Positions 36,910 through 47,200 of a stretch of DNA of 64,000 nt are shown in pieces. The position numbers and the translations under genes were made by a program. This DNA is from Theropithecus gelada (Eukaryota; Chordata; Mammalia; Primates; Cercopithecidae), in NCBI RefSeq assembly GCF_003255815.1, contig NC_037671.1, forward strand, positions 150,046,783 to 150,110,782, in the 5' to 3' direction. Numbering within the stretch: position 1 is the stretch's first letter; every line of letters begins with the position of its first letter. The notes under the pieces were generated by a model. The model worked only from the letters and a program-made list of their open reading frames with translations. It did not search any database and was not told the DNA's origin.

Positions 36910-37010
36910 TACCCCTGTTTCAGAGTTGAGGTTTTGCAGGCTCTGGGAGATTCCAGTTGTGCCAAAAGTCATCTAGGTCCAGGGGTAGAATTGAGATGAA
37001 AACCCAGGCA
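36910..37010 (-). repeat. MIR-like fragment, antisense
   Basis: ttattacccctgtttcagag followed by a gap and agtcatctaggtcc and gatgaaaacccaggcaaatc resemble the antisense MIR core and end. Confidence 0.4.
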
Positions 37011-37290
37011 AATCTGATATGATATTAGTCTGAGGTACTGAGGTTGGTATCACAGACTGGTCTTGTAGAAGCCAGTCAACTTTGTGTTGTTTGCTTCACC
37101 TGAACCATAGCCAGGTATCATCCTTCCAGAGTGTGCTGTTGTCACGAGTGGTGCCAAGTGAGACAGCGAAAGAGCAGCACACACAGCCTCTGCTGGAACC
37201 AGCCGGCTGAGTGAATGCTCCAGGAATGGGGCGGCTGGCTCACGTGTTTTCTCTGTCATTTATACTCTGGTCTTCCTCTTTGTATTTCAG

Positions 37291-37318
37291 AAAAACAAAC
37301 AAACAAACAAACAAAAAA
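37291..37318 (+). repeat. (AAAC)n short array
   Basis: Five or so aaac units follow tgtatttcag. It is too short to infer more. Confidence 0.85.
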
Positions 37319-37537
37319 CCTAACATGTCGAATTCTGAGTTCACTTTCCCCATTTGCCTACACAGACTTCCCCTTCTAGCTTTAGTCACCTTTGATGAAC
37401 CTCCATCCCTCTTTCCACTCACTCAGGAGATCACAGCAACTCTTCCTTTCAAGGATCTTCGTTCCTTCATTTCTACTCCTGCTGTCTCCACCTTGGTCCT
37501 GTGTGTTAGACCTCCTTTTCTCCTCTATAAAAAATTG

Positions 37538-37825
37538 TTTTTCTATATTGGGTCTCACTCTGTCACCCTGGCTGGAGAGTAGTGGCACAGTCATGGCTTA
37601 CTGCAGCCTTGACTTCCCAGACTGTAACAATCTTCCCACCTCAGCCTCCTGAGTAGCTGAGACTACAGGTGTGCACCACCACACCCAACTAATTTTTGTA
37701 TTTTTTGTAGAGATGGAGTTTTGCCATGTTGTCCAGGCTGGTTTCAAACTCCTGAGCTCAAGTGATCTGCCCACCTTGGTCTCCCAAAGTGCTGGGATTG
37801 CTGGCATGAGCCACTATGCCAAGCC
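37538..37825 (-). mobile_element. Alu (AluJ-like), antisense
   Basis: tgggtctcactctgtcaccc, cagcctcctgagtagctgag, gttgtccaggctggtttcaa and gtgctgggattgctggcatg give both Alu arms on the minus strand. The number of differences from younger Alus and the tcatggcttactgcagcctt word suggest AluJ. The A-tail side is short. Confidence 0.9.
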
Positions 37826-37826
37826 C

Positions 37827-37865
<39 letters not shown>

Positions 37866-37866
37866 T
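37827..37866. repeat. (TTTA)n microsatellite
   Basis: About ten TTTA units adjoin the 5' end of the antisense Alu, not its A-tail. They therefore probably derive from, or predate, the insertion site and not the tail. Confidence 0.95.
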
Positions 37867-38049
37867 CACTTACACCTTAACTGCTGGAGTACAGTTTCAT
37901 ATCTAGGTCCTTTTAAGAATCTCTACACTAATTTCTCACTCTCCAGAACCTCCCTACCATCACCCTCAACACACACAGATACTCACAAACAAACTTCCCA
38001 ATCTATCCAATCTATGTCCCATGGTGCTTCCAGATTAAATCAGCCTGAA

Positions 38050-38155
38050 GTCCAATTGGTGTGGTGGAAAAAGCAGTGTGTGGAGTCAAAAGACCTTGTT
38101 CTAGTACTGGCTCTACTACTAATACATTATTTGACTTTGGTTGAGTTATAGAAAA
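38050..38155 (+). repeat. MIR-like SINE fragment
   Basis: gtggtggaaaaagcagtgtg, ggagtcaaaagaccttg and ctagtactggctctactac follow the sense MIR start. Confidence 0.55.
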
Positions 38156-38544
38156 GGTTGAATTGAAAAGCTGAAGTAGAGGAGTCAGTCAAGTGAAGCA
38201 GGGAATGAGGGTGCGTATCAGAATGGCCCAATCTGCTGCTTATTTTTTCTTCGCCTCGCCATCTAGATCCATTCTTTGCCCTGGTTGGTGTCCCAGGAGG
38301 CTGAGCGCTATGGACAGTATTATCGGATTCCTCTGATAGCTGTCTTCCTCTTGGACAATGGGAGGTAGAGACAGCGAAGCAGAGACAGAGGGCAAGGGAG
38401 GAGAAAGAAATTGGAGTATTTCTCCCCTGCTATCTCCCTCCTGTTGAGCAGACTGTCTTACAAGATTCCAACTCTCACCTCTAGTAACATTATTTCCTTC
38501 TCTTGCCTGTGCAGACCTGAGGGCACTAATTCTTAGAGCAATGT

Positions 38545-38870
38545 GGCTCTTAAAGTGTTGTCCTCAGATCAGCAGCATCAGCATCACCTGGAAACTTCTT
38601 AGAAATGCAAATTCAGGAGCTCTAGCTCATATTTGTTGGATGAGAAATTTAAAACATGAGATCTGATAATTTGTGTTTTCATAAGCACTTCAGGTGATAA
38701 ATTTGAGAACAACTGCCCTAGAGGAGATTGCTGGGCCTGACCCCAAGACTTTCTGATTCAGTAGGCTAGGAGGTGGACCCAACCATTTGCATTTTGAACC
38801 CTTCCCAGTTGAAGACTTTGCTCTTCCCAAAACTAGACTTTGAGAACTACAGCTCTAGATCAGCTGCCAA
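38545..38870 (+). mobile_element. Two hAT-Charlie type fossils in tandem
   Basis: 38545-38723 has gttgtcctcagatcagcagc, atcagcatcacctggaaact and an end aatttgagaacaactgccct. A second partial copy follows: aagactttctgattcagtag, gcattttgaacccttccc and ctttgagaactacagctct. Both have the non-autonomous MER5/MER58-like layout. The second copy lacks its start. Confidence 0.55.
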
Positions 38871-39135
38871 GCAGCCCCTCCTCCTTGCCAGGAAAAAGTA
38901 AGATTTTTCTTCCACTTAAAAACCTTTGAGTTAACCTGGAGCAGATGCTGGCTCAGATAATGCCAGTTCTTCTCAAGACCCACTTCCCTAATCCCCTAAA
39001 TGCACAATGCCTATGGGCTCATTAGGAGGGTTCAATCCCTGTGTGGTTTAGAAGAAATGCAAGGTTTGCTCCTGAAGAAGACACAGCTCACTCAGCAAAG
39101 GAACTGTGAAATCTTGCACATTTTTTATTAGCAGT

Positions 39136-39225
39136 GCTAGGGCTGCCATAACAAATACCACCCTGGATGGCTTAAATGACAGAAATTTATCTGTCACATT
39201 GGATTGAGGCCCACCCTTATGATGT
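39136..39225 (-). repeat. MLT1-like LTR piece, antisense
   Basis: gctagggctgccataacaaa, ccctggatggcttaaatgac and ggattgaggcccacccttat are the minus-strand version of a MaLR LTR end and middle, joined across a deletion. It lies head to head with the sense LTR that follows. Confidence 0.5.
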
Positions 39226-39552
39226 TGGGAGGTGAGGTCTAATGGAAGGTGCTTGGGTCATGAGGAAAGAGCCCTCATGAACTGATTAATGCACTATAAA
39301 ACCGTCTTTTGGGAGTGGGTTCTCTCTCTTCCACTCTTCTACCATGTGAGGGCACAGAGTTCTTCTCTTTGCTTTCTGCCTTCTGCCATGTGATGATGGC
39401 GCAAGAAGGCCCCATCCAGATGACAGTGCCTTAATCCTGGATTTCCCAGCCTCCAGAATTGTGAGCCAAAATTCTTTCTTTGTTATAAATCACTCAGTCT
39501 CTGGCATTCTATTATTTTTTGCTATTATAGCAGCACAAAACAGACTGAGACA
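39226..39552 (+). mobile_element. MLT1-like MaLR LTR, sense, 5' incomplete
   Basis: ggaggtgaggtctaatggaa, gccctcatgaactgattaat, ctaccatgtgagggcacag and cagcctccagaattgtgagc lead to an end at agactgagaca. The usual first 50-60 bases are replaced by the antisense piece upstream. Confidence 0.7.
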
Positions 39553-39645
39553 CATGGCTAGAAATAGACTGGACCAAGAAACATAAAATATAACGTTTAA
39601 TGGAATTGAAAGTATTAATATGAATACACTTATCTAAGCTTAACA

Positions 39646-39812
39646 CAGTGGTTCTCACCCTTGACACCACATTGGACCCACCTTTAAAAAATACTTATGA
39701 TGCTCAAGTTCACTCACAGCGACTCTGATTTAATATTTTTGGAGTGTGGTCCAGGCACCAGGAATTTTTAAATGGCCCCAGATGTTTCTAATAGTCCAGT
39801 TAAGAACCACTG
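39646..39812. mobile_element. MER5A hAT-Charlie element, near complete
   Basis: It starts cagtggttctcacccttgac and ends agttaagaaccactg, so the terminal inverted repeats are visible. The middle has actctgatttaatatttttg and ggtccaggcaccagg. An 8-base target duplication is not clean. Confidence 0.85.
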
Positions 39813-39863
39813 CAGAACAGTTTCCTTAGCCAGTTAATGGAACCAGTAAATGAGGCTGAAATA

Positions 39864-39899
39864 TCACAATTGTCCTTGGAAAAACAAGGACAATTGTGA
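39864..39899. repeat. Perfect 15-bp hairpin
   Basis: tcacaattgtccttg (39864-39878), loop gaaaaa, then caaggacaattgtga (39885-39899), an exact reverse complement. A 12-base direct repeat gaaaaacaagga (39879-39890 and 39898-39909) overlaps it. Confidence 0.97.
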
Positions 39900-39909
39900 A
39901 AAACAAGGA

Positions 39910-40665
39910 ATCCAAAAATGTAGAGGAGGTCGGAATGTTGGAGTGGATCTTTTATGTGCAATCTGTACAACCATCCCCACTTTTTTCATGCTCTTGCCCC
40001 CACTCAGGAAGATCCACATGACGCTCCCTCAATTAAGAAATGCCATGGTCAGAGAAGTGTAACTATCCTTAGAAAGCTCTACATAAATGCAGGGGTGTCT
40101 CTGTGCCAGAGATCAGGGGAGGGAGAATGTTGTAGAACTGGGCTACTGATTTCAGTGGCAATAATGAAATGCTGATGTGAAGACTTGGAGGGAATAATTA
40201 CCTGTTATGGTAGAGTAGGTAAATATGGTAAAATACGGCAAAAACAGGGAACAGTGATCAGAGTATCAAACCTGCAGAAATCTGTGGTGGTGACTTATTG
40301 ATCACAGCAACTTTAAGAATGGGGAAGATGAACAGATTACCAGATAATTGGTTGATCTACATATCTGAAGAAATCCTAGGTTCATGAGCAGGAAGCAGAC
40401 TAATTCACCTGGAGAAAACTTTAAGCACACAAATGCCATCTCCTACCACCTACTGCATCAGATGTACCAGCATCTGCAAAGGGAAAGGAGGGGACTTTTT
40501 AAAAAAAGTCTCCAAGTCACACTGTTATGTTCACAGCATTTCCCACCCCCTCTTAGATTGAGAACAAGTGGATTAAATAATTTTTATTCAGGTTCTTCTT
40601 AGGTCTAAAAGCTCATGGCTTTATGGCAATGCTAATCTTGTGTCAATTAAAATTCTTCAGTATAA
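39910..40665. other. Unassigned interval
   Basis: No gene or named repeat. Short frames of 70 codons overlap on the + strand without support. Confidence 0.4.
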
Positions 40666-40722
40666 TCATACATATATGTATGTGTGTGTATATATGTGTG
40701 TGCGTGTGTGTGTATATGTATA
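40666..40722. repeat. TA/TG-rich microsatellite
   Basis: Mixed TA and TG units (atatatgtatgtgtgtgtat and following) span about 55 bases, interrupted. Confidence 0.9.
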
Positions 40723-40752
40723 ATAGAAATTTATATTTTCTTGGTGCTGTAG

Positions 40753-40881
40753 GGTGAATGGTCAGAGCTGGTCACAGCTGAAGGTGGCTCCTTCAGCGGC
40801 TCTCACAAATCCAACCCCCCTCCATGTCATCCCCAAGGCTGAGGGGGTCAGCATTTCACCCCACCTTTGTGCTTCACTCAG
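40753..40881 (+). other. Candidate exon, 129 nt, weak
   Basis: The donor is a consensus match (CTCAG/gtgagta). The left AG follows tattttcttggtgctgtag. One frame is open throughout, 42 codons entered with one base and left with two over, with VNGQSWSQLKVAPSAALTNP near the start. The opposite strand is also open over much of this stretch (40762-40965), which weakens the case. The peptide is proline/alanine-rich and I do not recognise it. The sequence could also be a worn LTR. Confidence 0.2.
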
Positions 40882-42044
40882 GTGAGTACTTCTGGTTGTG
40901 AAGCTCTGCGGGTCCACAGGAATCTGCCCCTCCATTCCATTCCTAGAACAATTAAAAAGCCTCACTCATCATCACCTCAACATCTTAGCTTTCTCATTTC
41001 CTGCTCTCACACCTTACTCCTCTCTGTCTGTCCAAGACCAACATATCCTTGGATAAGCAGAGGAACCCCAAATCCTTCAAGAAGACTCCCCAACAAACTC
41101 AACCTTAGTGGAGTTCCTGGTGCTTATTCTCTGGAGCAGTAATTTGACATTGAGTGTTCATCTATCTTGAATCACTATTACATTTCACGTAAGTTCACAT
41201 ATTGCAGGACCATGGCTCCAGGACCTCAATAGTTTTGAGGAGGCACTGCTAGCATAGCCACCTCTTTGGGCACTGGTAGTGAAAGATCTACTGCCTGAGT
41301 AAGAATGAACTAGAATAGGAGAACAGAATGGCAGATGCCAAGGAGTGGTCAAGATGACTCTTTTGCAAACTGCCCGCGAGATCCTCCTGGGGACATATAC
41401 AGGTATCACGTGAGTCCACTGAGAAATGCGGACCTCCAGCAGTGATTGTGACACTGTTGCTGAGATGATTTGGAAAACATGCTTTAGAGAGGAGACTGAG
41501 CTTCTGAAAATCAGAAAGCATATCTCATATCTTTGGGAGAGTGTACACAATGAACATAAAAAGCTCAATAGGTACTGCTTCTGATTAAAATCAACCTGGA
41601 AGGGAGCCTTTATCAATGAATATTTGTAGTGACAAGAAACAAAACCTGTGAATAACTTACACAGGAGAAAGGAGTCTGTGACAAAATACTAGGCAGCTCA
41701 CAGATTTGAAAGGAAGGCTAAACAGCCAGACCTCAGGAAGGGCAGAAACCAGGGTAGCTAGGACCTCATACACAGGAGCTAGTAGATGCCATTGGGCATT
41801 ATTGCCACTCCAATTCCTTTCATACCTGGATATTCAGGAAGATCCCAGTTCCTAGGAGACAGTCTGTGTGGTCTAGCCTCATTCATATGTCCCCTGCTGG
41901 GGTTGGGGTAGGGCACAGCAAAGTCACATGGACTGGGGAAAGAGTGTTTCCCTAAGGAGAGGATGAACGGGAACAAAAATGTAATAATTGCCCAGTAACT
42001 TCCTGTTTGATTTGATACTAATATTTCACTTCACTCTACAGTTT
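40882..42044. other. Unassigned interval with a long minus-strand frame
   Basis: A 143-codon minus-strand frame at 41185-41616 is open but shows no domain I can name, has few features of a folded protein, and lacks splice context. A processed pseudogene or chance are both possible. No repeat was recognised. Confidence 0.35.
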
Positions 42045-42240
42045 GTAGGACAATTTTTACATATTATCTAATCTCATTTCATTTTAAAACCCTTGTGAAT
42101 TAGGTTTTGTTTTTATTCTCCTTATAGAGAGGAGGAAATATGGTCTCAGAAAAGATGTTGCTCACATAAGAACTGAAATTCACATCTTCTGAGTACAAAC
42201 TCGACGTTCTTTTCATTATATGACACTGTTCCCTTTAAAA
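42045..42240 (-). repeat. MIR SINE fragment, antisense
   Basis: attatctaatctcatttcat, gaattaggttttgtttttat and tcacatcttctgagtacaaa follow the antisense MIR order. Confidence 0.6.
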
Positions 42241-42574
42241 TAAAAACTTAAAGACAATATTACATTTTTTGCTCAGGTCTAGATCAATTTGGACTCAGTG
42301 TATATTGCTTTTTCCCAAAATACAAAAATTCTGTAATAATATGAGAAAAAAAGTAAGTACAAAATACTACTTCTAAATCAATCATTAAATTCAATAAATT
42401 TATTTAAGCATATAGGATGTTTCCCAGATGCTAGGGAATCAAATATATATGAGATCTATTTCTTGTGCTCACATAGTTCAAATTAAATCATCTAGATAAA
42501 TAGAAGCAGGCATCTAAATAAGTGCAATAGAGATGCTCTAGGAACATTACATTTTAATTGCCTATTTAATTATA

Positions 42575-42715
42575 CTCCCTAGACACCAACCCTCTTAAGC
42601 TAAGATATCTGGTATTTTTTATATTCCCAGCACTAAGCACAGTGTCTGAACAGAGTAGATTCTTCATAAATATGTGTAGAATAAATTAATTAATAAATTG
42701 ATGAAAAGAAGAAAA
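42575..42715 (+). repeat. L2 3' end
   Basis: ggtattttttatattcccag, cactaagcacagtgtctg and gattcttcataaatatgtg are the L2 tail landmarks. Confidence 0.6.
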
Positions 42716-44939
42716 GTACAATGGAGACTCAGTTGAAGGAGCAATTAATTTTGAGTTTATGTACTAAGAAAAGCTACATTTTGACAAATGGTAGAGTGAG
42801 CTTTTAAAGAATCCATAAAAGCAACTTATCTGCTTACTGGAGTTTTGTTGGGTAAGGGTACATTGTTTATCATGCTTTTAATTGGAAAAGCCTCAACAAT
42901 GGCAGAAAGACATATTCTCCCCCATAGAGAGAACTTTTGCATATTCTGTCATAACAAACAGATACTCTTGTTCCAATAAACAGGTAGTCCAAAAAAGTAG
43001 ACCTAATTTATCTCCATTAAAATCTGGTTAAAGTTTCCCACAACTGCATCATTTCAATCTAGCTCTACTCCAAAAACATCCACAGTTCTAATTTCCTGAA
43101 GCTGTCCATTTGTAACACATGAACTGCCCTTCTAGCACTATTTTTATCATTTCTTTTTTGTCATATAATTCACACTCATTCATTTATTTATTCAATAATT
43201 TACTAAGCACAGAGCCAGCTCCTCGCTCATTTTGCGATTCTGGTACCTACATGCCTCCAACTCAAAGGTAAAGAGACTCCATTACTTTTCTCTAGGTTCA
43301 TTTCTTACACGCTGGAATTAACACACTGTTCATCAAACATTCAGCAAAATGCTTGCCATGTATGACAAACTAAACTGAAAGCACTGCCTCTCCCAGAGGA
43401 ATTTAATTACAAGGACAACTGTTGTCTCTGTTAGTCTAGCCTAGACCTCAGATGATTCATTCAAGTGCAGTTACACATAGTATTAAAGGGGCAAAACCTA
43501 GGGAGGGTACAAGAAAGACTGAGAGTCATTTGGAACGCTCTGACATCAGATGCCAGGTCACCAACAGGAAAAGGGGATTTTTGAAATACCTGGATCTGGA
43601 AAGCTTAGTAGTCCTGCCTATGGGACCCAGAAAAGTGCCAACCAAAATTAAGCTGCTGTTTTGGACACACTTTGAAGCAAATTGTTTTTGGTGGCCGATT
43701 TAAATGTTTGTCTTCGATTCAAAGTTTGTATTTGATCCTTGGCCATGTTGAAATATGTATCCCTAATTGTAAACAAAGCTGTTAAAATACCCAGAATGGC
43801 CATAAGGACATAGTCTTCAGAAGCAGATCCAAAGACTCATCTACAGCAAAGCCTTGTGGCCACTTTAAAGTATTGACATCAACTCAAAACATATGGCAAC
43901 CAGAGTATGAAAAGCCTTTGACTTCCTGGAGAGGTGCCAGTCTTCCACTGGTAGCACTGGGAAGTTCCACCACAGGAGAAGCTCATGGAGCGACACAGTG
44001 GCCTGCGCAAAACACATTGGTGGTCCCTCTTTCCTCACTGCCCCACCTGTGGATGGTGGAAATTGTCCCATGCCATCGGTTGACATGAGTTGACATTTCA
44101 CGCTGTTAAAGAAACTTGGAAACAGCTGTATTTTCATTACTCAGATGTGGGCCTTCTCGTGTGGGAGTCTGGGGCCAAGTAAGATCCACTAATTAAGTAA
44201 ATATTAATAAAAATTGAATTCCTTAAGTGAATGGAGCTTGTAGCCACAACATTGTAAGTCTCAGATTATCCATAAAGATGAGAGAGTGCGATGTTCTGAT
44301 TAATTGAGTCTTTTGTTTACACAAGGGCTATGGATAATCCCATACATAAACGACCAATTTTCAAAACATTAGAAGACACTCTGGTCACCTAATACTGAAA
44401 CCATACTGAGCAAAGCCACTCTTGATTCAGAAGGCGCCTCAGAATGTAATGTGCCTCAGGGTCACCATTAAACATGTCATTTTTAAGAGCTGCAGAATAA
44501 ACTCACCCCCCAGAGACCTACTCTGGGATGTGCACTTTTAAACAAATTCTTCACATGAATTCAGTTGCTTCTGATTTATTTCTCTCTCATAAAATAGAGC
44601 CCAGTGCATGAAAAAAGAAATCCTATTGGTTTGAATGTGGGAACTCAGATTCTCGCGTCCAGATATAACCAGCCTTTTATTTGTACATATTTTTACATAA
44701 TTGAGGCAATACTGCATAGAAAAATTATATTATTTTTTCACTGAACAGTCTATGTAGCATGAGCATTTTTACATGTCATTGAACTCTTTATTAACAAATT
44801 ATAATTGCTATACAATATTAACTCAAATAAATCAGTCATAATATGCTTTACCACTTCCCATTTTTAAACATTTATTTAAATTGCTTATTTCATTTAGGTG
44901 TCATAAATATTGTTGTGATAATTGTTTTAGTGTGCTAAT
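42716..44939. other. Unassigned interval
   Basis: No gene or clear repeat. A plus frame (43452-43703) and a minus frame (43865-44137) of 80-90 codons are present with no recognised domain. Confidence 0.4.
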
Positions 44940-45283
44940 CTTTGATCATTTTCTTTTTCTTTCTTTTCTTTTCTTTTTTTTTTTTCCTGAGACAAGGTCT
45001 CACTCTGTCGTCCAAGCTGGAGTGCAGTGGCACGATCTTGGTGCACTGCAACCTCTGCCTTCTGGTCAAGCGATTCTCCAGCCTCAGCTTCCGGAATAGC
45101 TGGGACCACAGGCACATGCCACCATGGCTGACTAATTCTTGTATTTTTTGTAAAGATAGAGTTTCGTCATGTTGCCCAGGCTGGTCTCGAACTCCTGAGG
45201 TCAAAGCAATCTGCTCATCTCAGCTTCCCAAAGTGCTAGGATTACAGGCATGGCCACTGTCCCCAGCCTTTGATCATTTTCTT
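44940..45283 (-). mobile_element. Alu (AluS/J-like), antisense, perfect target duplication
   Basis: A T/CTTTT-rich tail precedes gagacaaggtctcactctg and the two arms follow to about 45267. The 16 bases ctttgatcattttctt occur unchanged at 44940-44955 and 45268-45283, an exact target duplication. The 118-codon frame at 44942-45298 is Alu-derived. Confidence 0.93.
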
Positions 45284-45334
45284 AAAACATCTCCCTAGAA
45301 ATGAAATTATATAAAAGTGTTTGATCATTTGTAA

Positions 45335-45440
45335 GGTTATATGTATATGTATATACATATATATGCATACACGCACTATATATAAACATATATACATATA
45401 TTATGTGTATATATATTATGTATGTGTGTATATATAAATT
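45335..45440. repeat. TA-rich microsatellite
   Basis: Interrupted TA/TG/CA dinucleotides over about 100 bases, such as atatgtatatacatatatat. Confidence 0.88.
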
Positions 45441-46094
45441 TTCCCCACAAGTTTACCGGTTTATTCTCTATAAGCAGTATTTTGAAGTGTTCATTTTAGC
45501 ACCGTGAACACATTGAAAATACACTTTGCTTTTTATTTTATTTTAACTTCTAGTTATTTCTTTACCACATCTCTCCTGCTAGGCTGTCTTTCTTATCCAA
45601 TCATTTATTGGTTACCTGGCAAGTTCTTCTGAATGCATTTAAAAACATCATATTATAAATCTATACCTGCTCTGAGGTTACAGTTTCTTTCTGTAATAAA
45701 GCAGGATTATTCTCATAATTTTATATGATTTGGGAAAGGAGGTTGCATATAGCTAGAGCACAAAAACTCTCAGCTACTCTCTGATAAGTTTAACATGACA
45801 AGTAGAGGCTGGTATGCTTCCGCGTTTTCTGCAGGAGGGATATATATGACAGCAAATTTATCTGAAAATTCACATTCCTTTTCAAATTATTGATTAGAAA
45901 TATCATAAGATTTTGAAAAGGACATGAATATCCCAGTAACAAAGTTAAAGTATTTATGTTTTTTTTCTTTTTCTTTGAATAGGTATGGCAAGGAAGGAAA
46001 ACTGTCTCAATCTGAAGAGGACATAGCCATGTATCTGCTTTGTTCTCTTCTCGATTTCCACGTTCCCCAAAATGGGCAGGGCTGGCTTAAAAAG

Positions 46095-46223
46095 CAATGG
46101 AGAAAAAGTTCTGGAGATAGATAATGGTGATGTTCTCACAACAATGTAAATGTACCTAATGCGACAGACCTGTACACTTAAAAATGCTTAAAATGGCAAA
46201 TTTTACATTATGTATTTTTTACT
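46095..46223 (+). repeat. Old LINE-1 3' end fragment
   Basis: gttctggagatagataatgg, ctcacaacaatgtaaatgta, gacctgtacacttaaaaatg and taaaatggcaaattttac are in the order of an old L1M-type 3' end. An upstream acceptor-like tract ends at 45982, but the frame after it runs into this repeat. Confidence 0.55.
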
Positions 46224-46381
46224 CCCTGTCTTCCCCTAAAAGTAATGAAGGCTCTTCCTTTCCATCTCCTTGGCCTCTCTGAGCCTCCCGCTGTCTGTCA
46301 ACCAACCCCTATAGTTCTGCACAGCTTGATAGCTGCTGGGAGTGGTGGGGAGAATTACAAGGACTTAGGAAAGCTAGTTGA
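46224..46381. other. Unassigned interval
   Basis: No recognised repeat or gene was found here. Confidence 0.35.
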
Positions 46382-46642
46382 CTAAGAAACTGCCTCCCAG
46401 CCCTTCTTCCAAATTAGCAGCAGTATGAATACAGCCATGAACATGAATATATTTGAAAAAAAGAATGCCAAAAGAGTAGCAGCTGCTGCTTTCCTGCTGC
46501 TTAGTGACTGGGAGACAAGGCTTAGGATTGCCATTAGAGCCCAAACTACAGGCAAAATTACTCTATAAATGTACCTCACATTCCACAACTGGAAGATTTC
46601 TGGAAATGTGACGTGTAGATTGAAATCAATAAAATGATTCAT
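46382..46642 (-). other. Minus-strand frame with two hydrophobic stretches
   Basis: An 86-codon minus-strand frame begins at an ATG. Its residues 28-43 and 52-78 form two hydrophobic stretches separated by SSRK, with the tail WKKGWEAVS. This is the layout of a small two-pass membrane protein. I do not recognise a family, and no splice acceptor or promoter is visible upstream on the minus strand. A/T-rich DNA with many TTT codons on one strand easily yields such hydrophobic frames by chance, so this is not called as a gene. Confidence 0.15.
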
Positions 46643-46989
46643 TTATGCAGAGATGAAAATAGTAGTTGTATTTCAATTACATAAATAAAGCAAGTGATAG
46701 AAAAGAGTCCAAACTATAGAAATTCAACCTTTTAGAAATATTTTAAACATAAAACCCTGCTTTTGTTTAAACAGTTAGTGCTCATACTGTCTTCCATCTG
46801 CAAGAAGCCCACAAAACTCAACTTACTCTTGGCTGAAATTAAACGAGAACAAAACCAAGTATAAATAAAATGTTATAATATTCTTATATCAATACAAGAA
46901 TATGTTAAAGAATTAGAGAAACAATATTAAATATATGAAAAATAAAAGCAGTAAACAAAAAGAATTTTTTTAAGATCTAAGAGCAGCTA

Positions 46990-47200
46990 AAATGTCTTGA
47001 GCACATACTCTGAACCAGGCACTGTTTCAAGTGCTTACCTGTATTAACCCTTTATTCCCCACACACCCCTACCAGGAAAGGTACTACTGCTGCCCCGTCT
47101 TACGGATAAGGAAACTGAGAGCCAGAGGGTTTAGCAACTTGCCCAAGGTTAGCAGTTAGCTTCAATGCTCTGAATCTCTATGTCATATTGCTTTTCCAGA
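46990..47200 (-). repeat. MIR SINE, antisense, well preserved
   Basis: ctctgaaccaggcactgttt, gtattaaccctttattcccc, taaggaaactgagagccag and cttgcccaaggttagcag give the antisense MIR core clearly. Confidence 0.82.

Noticed and set aside
44942..45298. 118-codon frame
   Set aside because: It is Alu-derived, as are the frames near 12576-12860, 49363-49641, 55872-56304 and 62411-62690.
45983..46121. Coding exon after the T-rich AG at 45982
   Set aside because: The open frame runs into an old LINE-1 3' end, and the T-rich tract is common in this AT-rich DNA.
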